From Priapulus caudatus (taxonomy: Eukaryota > Priapulida > Priapulimorpha > Priapulimorphida > Priapulidae): a stretch of DNA of 26,450 bases. How positions within the stretch are numbered: the stretch's first letter is position 1; every line of letters starts with the position of its first letter. Under the pieces are notes generated by a model, which did no database searches, had not been told where the DNA came from, and worked only from the letters and a program-made list of their open reading frames with translations. The translations under genes were made by a program, and so were the position numbers. Shown piece by piece: positions 9,201-21,200 of this stretch. The stretch is taken from NCBI RefSeq assembly GCF_000485595.1, contig NW_014577162.1, positions 566,732-593,181 on the forward strand, in the 5' to 3' direction.

Positions 9201-12200
9201 TCACACGCGTTTCCTTCTCTCCCGTCGCGGCGGCTACGCCATGCACGCGTTCCTCTCTCCCTCGTGGCGCACAGCTCGGCGGTTCCTCTCTCCCTCGTGG
9301 CGGCACAACATCGCGCGTTCCTCTCTCGCCTTCGCGGCGCACGCTCACGGTTCCTCTCTGCCGTCGGCTTTGCAGCAAGACGACGTGTCGGTGGGCGCTG
9401 GAGGCGTCGACATTTCTCGTGACCTGCTGAGCCGCTGTCGGAGGCTGGCTCATTCAGCTTCCACCCGACGATACAGCAGGCATTGCTGCGGCAGCTCTCG
9501 CAGCCCGCGGCTAGCCTCAGGAACGCTCCATCATCGGGGCGCCAGTAACGATTCGCGCCGGAGCATCCTTGTATTGAGGTGGCGGAGCGATGACTGCGGG
9601 TGTTTGGTGCAGACTGTCGCAGATTCGTTGAAAGCGTCCGTAAATCGGTTTGCTATTCGTAATGTTAACAGGTGCGATTTTTTAGCCGATTGGTTGGTTG
9701 TTTGAGTTTTTGATCTTAACTGAACAGATTAATGAATGGCTTACTATATTGGAAGCTGATCGGCGCTGATGCACGACTTGTGTTATTTAAGTGGGTGCTG
9801 TGAAATTAGATGTTCGCGAGACCCGCTGCAAAGGGAGAGGTCGACGAAGTTTTGCCTTGGCTACAAAATTTAATTGGTCGGCTAGCTTTAAATGAACGAC
9901 TGCATGATGCTCGGCCATTAAAGTGTGGCTGATGGTTTGACATTTCAGGCCATCTGGTGATGAGGCTGGCATACAACACCAGCTGTTCAACACACTGATA
10001 GACTCCTACTTGGGGGAGCTGACGCCCAGAATACAAACATCTCCACTAACTCGAACCGTACGTCAGTGTATGGTGCCATCACGTGAGTGTGATTTAGGCG
10101 AAATTTCATGATAAGGCCAGATAAAAATATTGTTTGTTTTGCCCTCACCCAACCGACCCGCCAAAAAGGGGTTGACATCAAAATTTTATTGATCTTTTCA
10201 TTCTTTTTTTTTTTACAAATTGTATCAACTGCACATTATATCAAATCTGTAGGCAATACTTAATATCAAGAGTAGATAATCGGGAAGAGTGTGACTTCAG
10301 CCTGGGTCGGGTGAGGCAAACAAAGATTTTTTAATTGTGGCCTAGAATAGACAGAACTTTCAAATATCGTAAGGTGCACCAATACCACCAATACGAACTG
10401 CGTGGAAGAAATCACACAGAATCTTAATTCTGCCGAGATCCCAATGTGGTACATTTTAAAATAAACCTTTTAACTTCCCAACTTTTGGCCAAATCAGAAG
10501 AGTTGGAAGCTTATTGCTTTAGTGGCGAAATACAGGGCTGGAAATGTACCACCTTTGATCTCGTCAGAATCTTACACTCTGGATTTATTCACTCAACTTC
10601 TCTTAATGGCCAAGTACTCCTCAGAAAGAAACTGGTTAGTTACGAAGTCGTGCGACTTTGCTCCGCGAGTGTAGCCGCGCCGCCCCCCGTTCTACTCCGA
10701 CGATCCGATCGGTTCTCGACGTCTCCCGAAAGTCGTCCGAAACCTCGCGTGAAGACGTTTCGTTGTTTGTAGGCGCAGGCGGGTCACCGCGTCGGCGAGC
10801 AATATTGAGGCCATCCTGCCGCACCATGGTGCGCTACTGCAAGTGGAAGACGATGAGCTGAGAGAGTACTGTCTGCAGGCGTTTCGAGTCGTTCGTCCGA
10901 CGCTGCCGCGAAGGAGATATCGACGCATATTCCCACAGTACGTGCGCGCGCCGTCGCGTCCGTAGCTATCTCACATAGCGGCAACTCTATCTGACGGGCA
11001 TGCGAAGGTTTTCGTATGCCGCATGACACGATTCGTTGGAAAAGAGAGAAGGGGAGTGGGGAAACGATAGATGGGGAGAGAGGGGAAGGAAGGGAGAGAG
11101 AGCCTCCCGAAGGAGATATCGATGCACGTTCCCACCGTACGCGCGCGGCGTCCACCGGTAGCCGTGCGGGTAGGTCTACGTATCGCGACCACCTGACGGG
11201 CATGTGAAGATTTCGTATCGCCGTGGCACGATTGGTTGAGAGAGAGGAGGGGACGGTGGAGAGAGAAGGGGAGAGGGTGGAAGCAATAGATGGGGAGGGA
11301 GGCGGGAGAAGCGATAGAGGGGAAGGAAGGGACAGAGAGAGAGAAAGGGGGAGGAAGACAGTGGAGGCAGAATGGGAAGTAGAGAGAGAGGAGATTTTAC
11401 TGAAAAATATTTGTAAATATTAGAGCATAAAAGATTTAAAGTTAATCATCATTGTTATGTCTAGATATCACCTTGTGTCTGGAGTACCTTTGCTATGATC
11501 CCTAACTACAACTATGATGATGACGATGACGATGAAGATAGCATGGATTACGGAGGCTGATGAGGAGGCAAGGGTGAGTGACATTATTCAAAGTTAGCAT
11601 GGCTGTTCACTGTGCGTTTATGAACGTCTGCGAAATGACTATCAAGATGCCTAGTGTGAAGAAACATTTATTAGTTTGCATAGCTTTTAGTGTCTTTTTC
11701 TTATCGTCCGCGTTTTTATCATTGTCGTCATCTCTAACATATATACCTGGTCTATGGGCAGTGTAGTATCATATGCTTTGGATGATTAACCCTGATCGAA
11801 TCTGCAGAGTATTATCATGTCGGAAGATTATCTGCCTATGCCCCGGGACTTGCGTCGCTACAGAGAATGTTATCATACTCTGGTGGGTGCGGTGCATTTT
11901 TGCCAAGAATCGAGTTTTTCCGTGTCGAGAGTGGGTTTTACTCTGGCAGCTAGTTGATGAGGACCGTGCGCGCCCTGTTGCTGGGGTGTCGGGGCGACCT
12001 CAGAAGAGACCGTAGCATTTGTTCTCGCGTCTTGTACATTTGTTTCGTTGGTCATCCGCGGCGTGCAGGGAGAGCGACGATGGAGTGAGCAGTGAACGAC
12101 GATGACATGAGCTGGAAGGTGCGCAGGGCGTCGCGGAAGTGCCTGAAGCGATCGTCCGACCGAACACGAGATCTACCGGAGCTCTCTACAAGACCGTGTC

Positions 12201-15200
12201 CCCCTTGCGCTCATCAGCAGGTTTAAAAGGTAACGTGTGTTGCGTGCGTGCGTGCGTGTGTGGTGTTTGTGCGTGTGAGCGTGACGGGTGCGTGCGTCGC
12301 GTGTGCTCCTACATACGTGCGATTGTCGTGTAATCAGGTTGAATTGCTGTACTCGTGCCATTGACACTGCTAAGAATCATGCCTGTATTCACTGACAACA
12401 CAGAGAGGTCACGTTTGCGATTTGAGTTTCCTTTCACATTGATTTTCAGAGAGAGAGGAGAATGTGAAGGCAGACTTGTTCCATCCTACATCATGCTGTG
12501 AAGCAAACCGCGCCCAAAGTCTCCCAGTGAAGCGTCGACGCCAGAGCGCCCATGGAACAGGGTGACAGGTGCGTGCGTTGCGTGCGTGCGTGCGTGCGTG
12601 CGTGAGTGCATGCGCTGGCGTGAGTGAGTGCGTGCGTGCGTGAGTTGTGAGTGCGTGCGTGCTTGAGTGCGTGCGTGCGTGAGTGAGTGCGCGTGCGTGA
12701 TGCATGAGTGCGTGCGTGCTTGAGTGCATGCGTGCATGTGTGCATGCGTGCGTGTATGCATACGTGCGTGAGTGCGTGCGTGAGTGAGTGCGTGTGTGCG
12801 TGAGAGTGTTTTTCAAATTTACCATTTTTGAGATCAAAGCAAAGTATTTATTTACTTAATCCCACATAATACTCAATATATGCAAGGGGGCAAACATCCT
12901 ATAAGGCTGTAGAGTCTATCATACCACACACCCTACCCGCACCCGTCGACTCGTAGCCATTCCGACAGCCGTTATTTCGNNNNNNNNNNNNNNNNNNNNN
13001 NNNNNNNNNNNNNNNNNNNNNNNNNNNNNNNNNNNNNNNNNNNNNNNNNNNNNNNNNNNNNNNNNNNNNNNNNNNNNNNNNNNNNNNNNNNNNNNNNNNN
13101 NNNNNNNNNNNNNNNNNNNNNNNNNNNNNNNNNNNNNNNNNNNNNNNNNNNNNNNNNNNNNNNNNNNNNNNNNNNNNNNNNNNNNNNNNNNNNNNNNNNN
13201 NNNNNNNNNNNNNNNNNNNNNNNNNNNNNNNNNNNNNNNNNNNNNNNNNNNNNNNNNNNNNNNNNNNNNNNNNNNNNNNNNNNNNNNNNNNNNNNNNNNN
13301 NNNNNNNNNNNNNNNNNNNNNNNNNNNNNNNNNNNNNNNNNNNNNNNNNNNNNNNNNNNNNNNNNNNNNNNNNNNNNNNNNNNNNNNNNNNNNNNNNNNN
13401 NNNNNNNNNNNNNNNNNNNNNNNNNNNNNNNNNNNNNNNNNNNNNNNNNNNNNNNNNNNNNNNNNNNNNNNNNNNNNNNNNNNNNNNNNNNNNNNNNNNN
13501 NNNNNNNNNNNNNNNNNNNNNNNNNNNNNNNNNNNNNNNNNNNNNNNNNNNNNNNNNNNNNNNNNNNNNNNNNNNNNNNNNNNNNNNNNNNNNNNNNNNN
13601 NNNNNNNNNNNNNNNCGGTTGCCAGTGAGTTTATCAGAAGAATACCCGGCTACAGTACACGTTAGTTGAGCGCTGTCACTCTGCGTCACTTGTTTATTTT
13701 GTCTGTGCTGATATCCCAAGTTGCACGCCTGAGGGTCTGTGTGCTTTTGTCAAGGGAACAAATCATCTGTATCCTGTGAGTCATTACGAGTTTTGTGCTG
13801 GGGCTGATAATAAAATCTGTGTTGTTACGTTTAGGATGCAGATAATCTGTAACCCGTGTAAAATTCGAAGGTTTGCGCTGGCTGTGCGTAAACTCTCTGT
13901 GTTGGTTATGTTTAGGTGGCACATCATCTGGAACCCGTGTAACATTTCAACATTTGTGCGTGCTGTGCGTAAAATGTCAGCGTTGTTAACATTTAGAGAA
14001 CAGATCATCTGTAACCCACGTGTAACATTTTAACGTTTTTCACTCCGCATCCGTAAATTCTCTGCATTGGTTACGTTTAGAGGACAGATCATCTGTGACC
14101 CGTGAAACATTTCAACGTTCTCGCTCGCTGTGCGTAAATCCTCTGCGTTGGTTACATTTAGGGGACAGATCATCTGTAACCTTGGCGACATCCTGAGCAG
14201 CGAGCTGGGCGTCTGCCTGCCCATCTTTCTCGAGCGCTTGAAGAACGAGATCACGCGCCTGACGACCGTCAAGGCTCTCACGAAGATCGCCGGATCGCCG
14301 TTGAAGATCGATCTACGACCGATTCTGGTGAGCGCTCGCGCCGGAGGTCGAGAGCTCGCGGCAAAAAAATATACGGAGGTGATGGGGTGATTCACCCTCC
14401 TCCCGCCTCCGCACGTACCCATCAAAATCTTCTTAAAACACGCAACGAGAGCGAAGCGATAGATGCTATAATTATTTATATACGAAAGTAATTTCGCTTT
14501 TAATAATCGAGCGTGTAACTGTGTGTCATCACATAGCATGTGCATGTCAAGTATGATGCCACGTGCGTATTAGCATACAGTGCACAGAATTTCATGGGTA
14601 CAATACGGGTAAAGTCGGGGGGGGGGGCAACAGAAATGTAAACATAAAATGGCTTTTGTCAAATCCACAAAAGCCCCCTAAAAATATTTAATAGGGGACG
14701 TTTTTAAAATTTTTCAAAAGTACCTTTAATGAAATTGGTGACTTTTCACACTGGTGTGATGGGTCGCCTGCATTGCCAAATGCTCGATTGATCCTTCTTA
14801 CATGGTATTGAGTACATGTCAAGTACCCAGGGCGTGACTGTTCTGATATTCATGGCATGCATGCAAGACGTTCTCTTGTTTGCTAGAAGTGACCATGCAA
14901 TACTCACATTGTTACTGAGGAACAATCATGGTGTATGTGCGAAACGTTCTCATGTTTGCAGGGCGTGGCCATGCCGATATTTGATTTATTCCTAAGGAAC
15001 AGTTGTGTTGTACGTACGAGATGTTCTCTTGTTTGCAAGAAGTGACCATGCAATACTCACATTGTTAATGAGGAACAATCATGGCGTATGTGCGAAACAT
15101 TCTCATGTTTGCAGGGCGTGGCCGTGAAGAACCACCGCGCGCTGAAGCTGAGCATGCTCACCTGCCTTGACGTTCTCTTGTTTTTGTAGGGCGAGGCCGT

Positions 15201-18200
15201 GCCAATACTCGCGTCGTTCCTGCGTAAGAACCACCGCGCGCTCAAGCTGAGCACGCTCACTTGTCTCGACGTTCTCGTGCAGAACTACGGCGGCGCCCTC
15301 ACACCGCACATGATGGAGAACACGATGAGCGAGCTGCCGCCGCTCGTCAACGAGAGCGACCTTCACATCTCGCAGGTGAAGGTCGGCGGCGGCAGTCTAG
15401 ATCGGATGCGACCCGCTGCGCATTCGACGCGCGGGTGCGCGTCTCACGACGAGGGCGGGTTGTCGTCGCTGTTGCTATTGGTCGCGCTAAAGTTTGCGCA
15501 GCGCTTTTGCGCGTTAGAGCGTTCCGAGTTTGCCATTAGTTTTTCGCACTTTTTTGTGGCGTCGCCGTTTCGATGCGGGGGGAGTAAGTTATTGTGTCAG
15601 TGAGGCTAAGTGAGTGACTCCACAGTTGTTCCCCATCGAGGTAAAGTTTGTTGCTCATCGCTGTTGATTGTTGCATGGTGTCAAGCTTAGATTTGAATTT
15701 CGCACTCGTAATTAATTTAAAGTATTGAAAATTGTCTCGGCTTTGGTCATTGCAGTTAACACTGACCCTGCTAACGTCGTTGTGTGCCATCCACCCGTCA
15801 TCCATGACTAATATCTCGGATGCTATACTACCAGAGATCATGGTGCTGGTGCGATCTCCACTGCTGCAGGGTTCGTGCAACACACATATGTTGACATTTA
15901 AAAAGAGAGAGAGAAGGAACAAGATGGACAAAGAGAGTGAGAGCAGGAGCGAGAGAGAAAGAGAGAGAGAGAGCGCGAAAGAGAGGAGAGAGTGGAGAAA
16001 GAGAGGAGAGAGAGAAGAAGGAGAGAGAAGGAAATGGGGAAAAGAGATTTTTCTTTCACAAGCTATACTTATGGGTAGGATTATTGCAGGTGGAGCCTTG
16101 ACTGCTTTGCTGGAACTGTTTCGCAACCTGGTGGCCACCGGACTGCCACAAGTTGCATTCCGGGAGCTGCTGCAGATGTTGACTGCCCCCATCTACAACC
16201 CCAGCCCACAGACCCAGCCTCTGACATCAGCATTTGCAGTACACAAACAGGCAAGCACTGTCTAAACTGCTCTTTACAACAAAGCAAACAGTTTCAGCAG
16301 CAGATTCTACCATCACATTACTGTTTTATTTATATTATTTATCTTCATCGTATTTTGAATTAATCAGTTATTGAATCGTTACATTTTTTTTTAAATTGTA
16401 TGATAATTCTTAGAAGAAATACATATGTGAGGATTGTCTATGTAAACATCATTCACATTCCATTAACATTTTACTGAATGAAAATTGGTTGACGTTGCAC
16501 ATATGTAAGACTGCCCTACAAGGTGTGTAATTCTTCTTCATGTTCCTCATTCTGGCATTTACTTCCCGTTTACACAGCAAGCTGCCTTTCTTTTTGAAAT
16601 GTTAATTCTCATCTTTTTTACGTGTTTGGAATAATCTTACTCGTTTCAGGCGTTCCACTCGATTGCCAAATGCGTAGCAACGCTGACACTCGTGTGTCCG
16701 CAGGAAGGCGCCTCTGTCATTCACCAGTTTGTCAACGATGTAAAGGTACAGTGGGGCACACCAGCTGTTTTAAACTGAAGATGTGCTTAGCGTAACTTCC
16801 AAAATCCTGTCAAAAAAGCTTTTATGACACGTCAAAACAGCATGTGTTGTATAGCCAAGCTGAGAGTAGAAAATGAAGATGGCTGTTACTACATGAGAAG
16901 TGTTGCGCGCCGCTTTTGCCGATTGTACACGTCCCTTTTGGTGTTGTAACGTTTCCCTTTCTTTACTTTATCATTTCCCTTTTAGTTATGTTTTCCTTGC
17001 ATGATCCCCGATAATCGTGAATTGTGTAATGCCGCAATAACCCCTCCGGTCGTTACCACCGGTCTAAGATTCGATCACTGGATTGTGAATGATTGAACCG
17101 CTATGTGGTGTGTGGTGCGAACGAGGAAGACAATGATTCGACAATGGAGATGAATTCATTTATGCATCGGCCATTCAACCAACACGCTTAATCAAAGAAG
17201 AAACATCAGACTAAATACACTTATATGTTGGCGCGGATCGGCTCTATAATATAGGTACTTGTATCTTACAGAGTAGCAAGTCGACGGACTCTGTTCGCCT
17301 GTTTGCTATGCTGGCTTTGGGTGAAATAGGAAAACACGAGTGAGTAATCCTTGATATTTTGGTCGTTGATTGATTTAATCTTCCTTGAAGGTTTGTGCAT
17401 TGCCATGAAGCACAATAGTCGCTGGTACAATAATTAAATTGAAAATTCTTGAGTTTGTTTATTTGGGAAGAACGTAAAATCGAGTGGAACTGTTGCTCGT
17501 CACATTTTTTGAGGAGTTACGTGGTCGATGGATGCCTCTCTGTTTGTATTGATTTCTCACTGTACCTATATCCATAGTGAATTTTTTTCATCACAGGGAC
17601 CTGAGTGGACAGCCAGAGCTGAAGGAGGTTTTACTAAATGCATTCAACTCACACAATGAAGAGGTGAAATCAGCTGCATCTTATGCACTAGGTATGGACT
17701 GGAACAACTAAAGCAGAGAGTCTGAATAAAGCAATCACGGTCTCTACAGATAATGTCCGATGCTTGTCTAAAGTCTAATCTAAACCGATCTGAATTCTCT
17801 CATGCAGTACAGCATGCAAATCTGATGTAATGTCTGGGTGACAGTCTGATATGTAAATCTAGCATGGTGTGTCATTCTTTGATATATTAGTGTGTGACAG
17901 TCTGATATGGAAATCTATAATGACCTGCCAATTTATCACGCTTTGTGTACATATATTGGCATAGGGGCAACACCTAAAGCTGTAGGAAGTCTATACCACC
18001 ACCCTACCCCCACTCGTCCACTCTACCATTCCACCAGCCGTTATTTCGTTTGCTTTGCAGCCCGATAGGACTACTGCAGGGGCAGGTGCCGGCGATAGTT
18101 AAGGCACTTCACAGACAGCTGAAGGAGAAGAGTGTGAAGACTCGGCAAGGCTGCCTCGCTCTGCTGACAGAGCTGGTGACCGTGCTTCCCGGCGCCCTCA

Positions 18201-21200
18201 CTGAAAACGTCCCACTGCTTATCCCCGGCATCATCTTCTGTCTCGGGTACGAATGCGAGCGACATGTGGCGCCATCTGTCGGCGTCATAAACGAAAGATT
18301 TTCCATAGAAGTTTTTTTCTACGTGGCTTGACGTATCTCTGGAACTATATACGTATGCTGTAATAAAAACGCTTGCGTGATACTACTGGTTCAAATATTT
18401 TAGAAGAACGTGAGCATTACGTGGCTCCATCTGTGGGCTATATAAACAAAATCTTTCCAGAAAAACATTTCTCTACATCGTAGCTGTCGTTAGAATTGTA
18501 CGCGAGAATGGTAATAAACACTGTACATTCTCCAGGTATAAAAACTCGAGTTCTAACATGAAGATCGACACGTTGGCGTTTCTAAACTGTGTCATGGCGG
18601 CACACTCGCCAGAAGTTTTCCATCCACACATCAACATTCTCGTTCCGGTGAGTTGGTAATCGATTGTGGGATGCGTGCACTGTCCATGACAAAATGTAAT
18701 AGTAGTAGTACTTGTCGTGGTGGTAGTCATAGTTGTGGTGGTAGTAGTAGTGGTGATAGTTGTAGTTGTAGTACTTAGTGGTTGTAAACAAAAAGAAGAA
18801 GAAGAAGAAGCAGCAGCAGCAATTATTGTTACAAAATTGTTGATATTTTTATGGTGACAGCAATAAAATGGTGAAAACCAAAACCATGGCAGAGTGGGCA
18901 CAGATGCCTGACAACTACTTTGTGATTATTAGCAATTCTTCTTATCATTAATTATTATTATTGTTATTATTATTATTATTATTATTTTTATTTAACATCA
19001 CCTCTATAGTTCTATGTTCCATTTTTATAGAAAGAGCTAATCAGGGAAGTGGAAATGGGTCCATTCAAACACACAGTAGATGATGGACTAGACATACGAA
19101 AGGTAGGACGTCAATCCAACCATAAGCAATTTCAGTATTATGCATTTGTATTAGTATTCTTATATTATTTTCATAAGTCTTCAGATTTAGAAGAGAGAGG
19201 TTGGATAAGTATATAAGAATAACGATATATATATATATATATGTACAGTGGAACCCCCCGGATTTTACGCGCCCCGATTTAACGTGAATTTGAATATAAC
19301 GCGATGAGTCGTTGGACCCCCTTTATTTGCTCTTATATAGCTACGTATATATAACCTCGATTTAGTGCGACATCGCGATGACATTTTATGGACCCCAACC
19401 ATTGCGTTATAACAGGGCTACACTGTATATATATATATATACTGGTCACATATATGTAATTCAATCAGAGATTATATCAGATTCAAATCTTCATTCCGAA
19501 CTGTGGAAACTGCCGAGTCATCAAATTGCAGATTAGTGATCATGAGGTTCAAGCCATGTAGGAATTTCCAAACTCGATTTGCTTTCATCATGTTGAAATC
19601 AATTTTGCTGAAATAATTTTACGAATAATTTGATGAATAATAAGTTTTTTCTCAGTCATGTACACGTGGACAAATAGCTGTTGCATTACCTAGCTAGTAT
19701 GGTATGTAGTAAGTATGGTGTGCCCATGTTACTGACATTGCAGAATGGCAAAGCAGCAAGGTTCTCAGTTGGGTTTCTTCCTTCTGTTCACACAGGCAGC
19801 ATTTGAGTGCATGTACACCCTTCTGGACACATGTCTGGACAGGTTGGATCTGTTCGAATTCTTAAATCACGTTGAGGACGGCCTAAAAGACCACTACGAC
19901 ATCAAAATGCTCACATATCTGATGCTGGTGCGACTGGCCTCTCTTTGCCCCAGTGTTACGCTGCAGAGTGAGTACCAAGTTCGCCTCTGGCTTAGCGCGA
20001 GATGTGCCAACTTATATTCTGAGCATGTTGAGAAAATCTGCGCCGCGATTGCAGCTGACTCCAGATAACGATGTATATTAGCCAAATATAACCATTTTTG
20101 GTAGATATTCGAATTTCCTTTATACCTGGCATGATTTACAGGCAGCTGTTGCCAATCGATGATGCTATAAAACATTATAAAAGTAATGCTTAAGCTGGGT
20201 CTACACTACCGACTTTATGTTGGCGAATTAGACCAACTTCCCAACTATACAACCGACAATCGGCAGTGTAAAAGCGAAAGTCGGGCGAGCAACTGGTCGA
20301 TAGCAACCAGTTGGGAGATTAGAACATGTTCTATTTTTGCCAACTCGGAGTTGCCGACTTGAGAAATTGGTCCAACTCACCAATTTGACAACATGAAGTT
20401 GGTTGTGTAGAGCACCACAACGTAATTTGAGCACCAAAAATTTGAAATTTACACGCTTACACGTACTCATATAAACTGGGTGGTGTCTTGTTGTATAAAC
20501 TGGGTGGGTGGGGTCTTGATCGGCCGAGCAACAATGTGCAGGGCAGGGGGGGGGCATCGTTATCTCGCACGTGCAGATTGTAGATCCATTCGGTAACGTC
20601 TCGGCGAATGCTTTCAGGAGTCGACAGGCTAGTGGAACCTCTGAAGAACACCTGCCTTGCGAAGGTGAAAGCCAACTCCGTGAAGCAGGAGTATGAGAAG
20701 CAGGACGAGCTGAAGAGGTCGGCTCTACGTGCCGTGGCTGCACTCCTGGGCATACCGGACGCAGGTGGGTGGTGACATACCAGCCTTATCACATCACATT
20801 CACATGTGCCCGAGCGTGCATATTCAATGATGCGCCGGACACTTAATCGATATTAATATTGGCCTAAAAATTGGAAATTGTGTGTATATGGCAATACAAC
20901 CTTGTTGGACATTGCATATTCAACGATGCACCGGAGACTTAAGGATACATTCAGGGTTGTAGGTGAAATTTGGTCAAAATTTCAATACCCATTTTATTTG
21001 ATAGATGGCACCTCTATGCATCTGGCAGCTATGTCTGTGTAGACTATTATGTACGTGGTCTCCCAAACAGTTCAAAATCCCTGTGTATATTTACCTGACT
21101 ATTGCAAACCCCAGCACGCCCTTTAAAATGGTACGTCATTAGCACGTTCTTTCCCAGAATGTACTGTGTTCCACCCCAGCATACGAATCGGAAACTTGTA

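Noticed and set aside
7607-9430. 607-codon open frame and several Arg/Glu-rich minus-strand frames
   Set aside because: Same stop-poor minisatellite in copy B. Nothing but repeat translation, followed by a frameshifted exon 5.
9376-12568. A true CAND1/CAND2 paralogue pair
   Set aside because: Introns are retained and nearly identical in both copies, and differences are mostly single-base indels spread evenly. This is one locus read twice, not an old paralogue.
13616-13624. End of an upstream CAND1 exon (tgcca|gtgagt) just after the gap
   Set aside because: Phase would fit the GQIICN exon and a donor-like gtgagt is present, but only three codons are visible and they do not match the expected SCM. 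Too little to call.
13776-14033. 85-codon open frame with repeated QIICNP motif as a separate gene
   Set aside because: It is the exon-edge tandem array read in the exon frame. It has no independent protein similarity and is reported as a repeat.
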